Shown piece after piece: positions 5,362 to 6,485 of a stretch of DNA of 6,485 nucleotides. The notes beneath the pieces were generated by a model that did not search any database, had not been told where the DNA came from, and was given only the letters and a program-made list of their open reading frames with translations. The position numbers and the translations under genes are program-made. The first letter of the stretch is position 1. Each line of letters opens with the position of its first letter. Source of the DNA: CAZCAC01 sp964496575 (lineage in GTDB: Bacteria > Planctomycetota > UBA1135 > GCA-002686595); the NCBI GenBank assembly GCA_964496575.1, contig CAZCAC010000212.1:1-6485 (forward strand). The letters run 5' to 3'.

Positions 5362-6453
5362 GTGGCCACCCTCCAGACGATGGACCCCACCTCCCGACCG
5401 ATCTCACCCGACGAGCTCTTCCAGCACGCCGACTTCCTGCGGCGGGTCGCGCGGGGGCTGATCCGGGACGAGCACCGGGCCGAGGACGTGGTACAGGACA
5501 CCCTGGTGGCGGCGCTGACGAGTCCGCCGAGGCGGCGCGAGGCGCTGCGCGGGTGGCTCTCGCGGGTCGTGCGGCGGCGAGCGCTCAACCTCTTCCGCGG
5601 AGAGGAGCGGCGCGCGGGGCGCGAGAGCGACGCCGCGCGCTCCGAGCCCGAGGAGTCGCACGAGGAGGCGCTGGAGCGCCTCGAGCTGCAGCGGCTCGTC
5701 TTCGATCTGGTGCTCGACCAGCCCGAGGAGCGGCGGACGGTGCTGTACCTGCGCTACTACGAGGGGCTCGGGCCGACGGCGATCGCGAAGCGCCTCGGCG
5801 TGCCGGTGAAGACGGTGAAGTCGCGCCTCTCGCGCGGCCTGGAGACGCTCCGGGTCCGGCTGGATTCCCGCTTCGACGGCGATCGATCCCGGTGGATCGG
5901 TGCGCTCGTCCCCATCGCCTTCCCGCCGGGGGCGCCGATCGGGGCGCCGCCGGGCGGGGCGGCAGCGCTCCCGCTCGCGGGGGCAGGAGGTCTCCTGATG
6001 AAAGCGATTCTCCTCGGCGGGGCCGCGTGCGCGGCGCTTCTCGTCGCGATCCTCGCCTTGCGGAACGACGATCCCGTCGAGGCGGACGAGCTCGCCGGAA
6101 GGAGCGTGGAGGCTCCCGTCCACGAGCTCTCGCAACCGGCGGAAGCTGAACAGCCGGCGCGGGTGGAGGCGCCCGCGACGGCCGGGGACCTCGAGCGGCT
6201 GCCGGTCGGCGACACCCTGGATGAGGCGACGACGGGACGGGGCGCGCTCGAGGTTCGCGTCACCTGGTCCGACGACACCCCCGCCGCTGGCGTCGGCATC
6301 ACCGTGCGCTGCGACGAGGACCCCGCGCCACGCGAGGAGCTCTTCGTCGGTCGCTCCGACGCGAGCGGGGTCGTCCGCTTCTCCGAGCTCTTTGCCGGCG
6401 ACGTCGATCTCTTCGTCGATCGCGACTACCGCAGTCAGGTACCGCCCGCATAG
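5362..6453 (+). CDS. ECF-type RNA polymerase sigma factor with transmembrane helix and C-terminal extracytoplasmic extension, probably truncated
   Basis: The product has 363 residues from GTG 5362. Residues about 18-84 are sigma region 2: DELFQHADFLRRVARGLIRD, then the HRAEDVVQDTLVAAL core-binding helix and the basic GWLSRVVRRRALNLFRGEERR. Residues about 113-168 are region 4 with its helix-turn-helix (GLGPTAIAKRLGVPVKTVKSRLSRGLETLR). An Ala/Pro/Gly linker (about 175-212) leads to one membrane helix (about 215-232, ILLGGAACAALLVAILAL), flanked by Lys before and Asp/Glu after. This puts the sigma domains in the cytoplasm and the tail outside. An acidic, Pro/Ala-rich spacer follows. From residue 294 a carboxypeptidase-regulatory-like beta-sandwich begins (GALEVRVTWSDDTPAAGVGI, then GRSDASGVVRFSELFAGDV). 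The protein stops within or just after that domain, whereas relatives I recall continue through several such repeats. Tethered ECF sigma factors with long tails are known from planctomycetes. They are thought to sense the envelope through the tail and may need proteolysis to be released; this is inference here. Confidence 0.88.
   Translation: MATLQTMDPTSRPISPDELFQHADFLRRVARGLIRDEHRAEDVVQDTLVAALTSPPRRREALRGWLSRVVRRRALNLFRGEERRAGRESDAARSEPEESHEEALERLELQRLVFDLVLDQPEERRTVLYLRYYEGLGPTAIAKRLGVPVKTVKSRLSRGLETLRVRLDSRFDGDRSRWIGALVPIAFPPGAPIGAPPGGAAALPLAGAGGLLMKAILLGGAACAALLVAILALRNDDPVEADELAGRSVEAPVHELSQPAEAEQPARVEAPATAGDLERLPVGDTLDEATTGRGALEVRVTWSDDTPAAGVGITVRCDEDPAPREELFVGRSDASGVVRFSELFAGDVDLFVDRDYRSQVPPA
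5985..5990 (+). promoter_or_regulatory. Internal perfect Shine-Dalgarno before an in-frame ATG inside the sigma gene
   Basis: AGGAGG at 5985-5990 is followed, after seven bases, by the in-frame ATG at 5998 (Met213 of the sigma factor). That Met opens MKAILLGGAACAALLVAIL, the membrane helix itself. Initiation here would give a 151-residue membrane-anchored tail without sigma domains. The site is also the left arm of an inverted repeat AGGAG-GT-CTCCT (5985-5996), so folding could hide it. This is a stronger Shine-Dalgarno than the one at the gene's own start. Confidence 0.45.
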
Positions 6454-6460
6454 CGGGCGG
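6442..6460 (+). terminator. Hairpin spanning the sigma-factor stop codon
   Basis: CCGCCCGC at 6442-6449 pairs perfectly with 6453-6460 around the three-base loop ATA. The TAG stop (6451-6453) lies in the loop and the first base of the right arm. It has no U-tract. It could be part of a terminator with the next hairpin, or a sign that unrelated DNA was joined here. Confidence 0.4.
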
Positions 6461-6470
6461 CTTGAGGAAG

Positions 6471-6485
6471 GCCCCTCGAAGGGGC
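6471..6485 (+). repeat. Short inverted repeat at the right edge
   Basis: GCCCCT (6471-6476) and AGGGGC (6480-6485) pair around CGA and run exactly to the last base of the window. The stem may extend beyond it. It may be the second half of a terminator for the sigma gene; what lies beyond cannot be seen. Confidence 0.4.

Noticed and set aside
4604..5461. Overlapping + frame (285 codons) across the lipoprotein and the intergenic gap
   Set aside because: It is an Arg/Asp/Gly/Ala-rich translation of the wrong frame of the lipoprotein gene and runs through the 5241-5286 terminator.
1..6485. CRISPR array, tRNA, rRNA, insertion sequence, toxin-antitoxin or defence genes
   Set aside because: I see no regularly spaced direct repeats, cloverleaf, transposase motifs or terminal repeats with target duplications. 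The only repeats of note are the coding repeats of the propeller and the hairpins listed.

Overview
The window is high-GC bacterial DNA (about two thirds G+C by eye), and every gene I can support lies on the + strand. The gene content suggests a planctomycete-type bacterium (Planctomycetota), probably an uncultured one. It has a secreted beta-propeller protein and a C25 peptidase relative that end in two different cysteine-containing C-terminal modules, of kinds I remember from planctomycete secretomes. It also has an ECF sigma factor carrying a membrane-spanning, extracytoplasmic C-terminal extension. The assignment rests on recall of protein architecture; there is no rRNA or other marker here.

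Layout. Positions 1-365 hold the 3' end of a gene whose C-terminus looks TPR-like, with its frame broken near the left edge. Positions 366-967 are largely non-coding. They contain what looks like a remnant of one FG-GAP repeat (about 640-795), a perfect 12-bp hairpin (821-850) and the leader of the next gene. Positions 968-2566 encode an intact secreted seven-bladed FG-GAP/integrin-alpha-like propeller, followed by a perfect 12-bp hairpin (2577-2610). Positions 2589-4226 encode the C-terminal part of a gingipain-type (C25) cysteine peptidase with an Ig-like domain, a jelly-roll-like domain and a C-terminal module. The front of its catalytic domain, including the expected histidine, is missing. 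A double hairpin follows (4252-4309). Positions 4407-5228 encode a lipoprotein of unknown function, then a long hairpin (5241-5286). Positions 5362-6453 encode an ECF-type sigma factor fused to a transmembrane helix and the start of a carboxypeptidase-regulatory-like beta-sandwich. Hairpins sit at its stop codon and at the window edge.

How the genes relate. The genes appear to be separate transcription units, not an operon, because a strong hairpin follows each one. The common theme is the cell surface: two exported proteins, one lipoprotein and one membrane-tethered regulator. I see no evidence that they form one pathway, and no defence system, mobile element, CRISPR array, tRNA or rRNA. The points most worth a second look are the decapitated C25 peptidase, whose only upstream ATG lies in the loop of the preceding hairpin, and a perfect Shine-Dalgarno sequence inside the sigma-factor gene placed to start translation exactly at its transmembrane helix.
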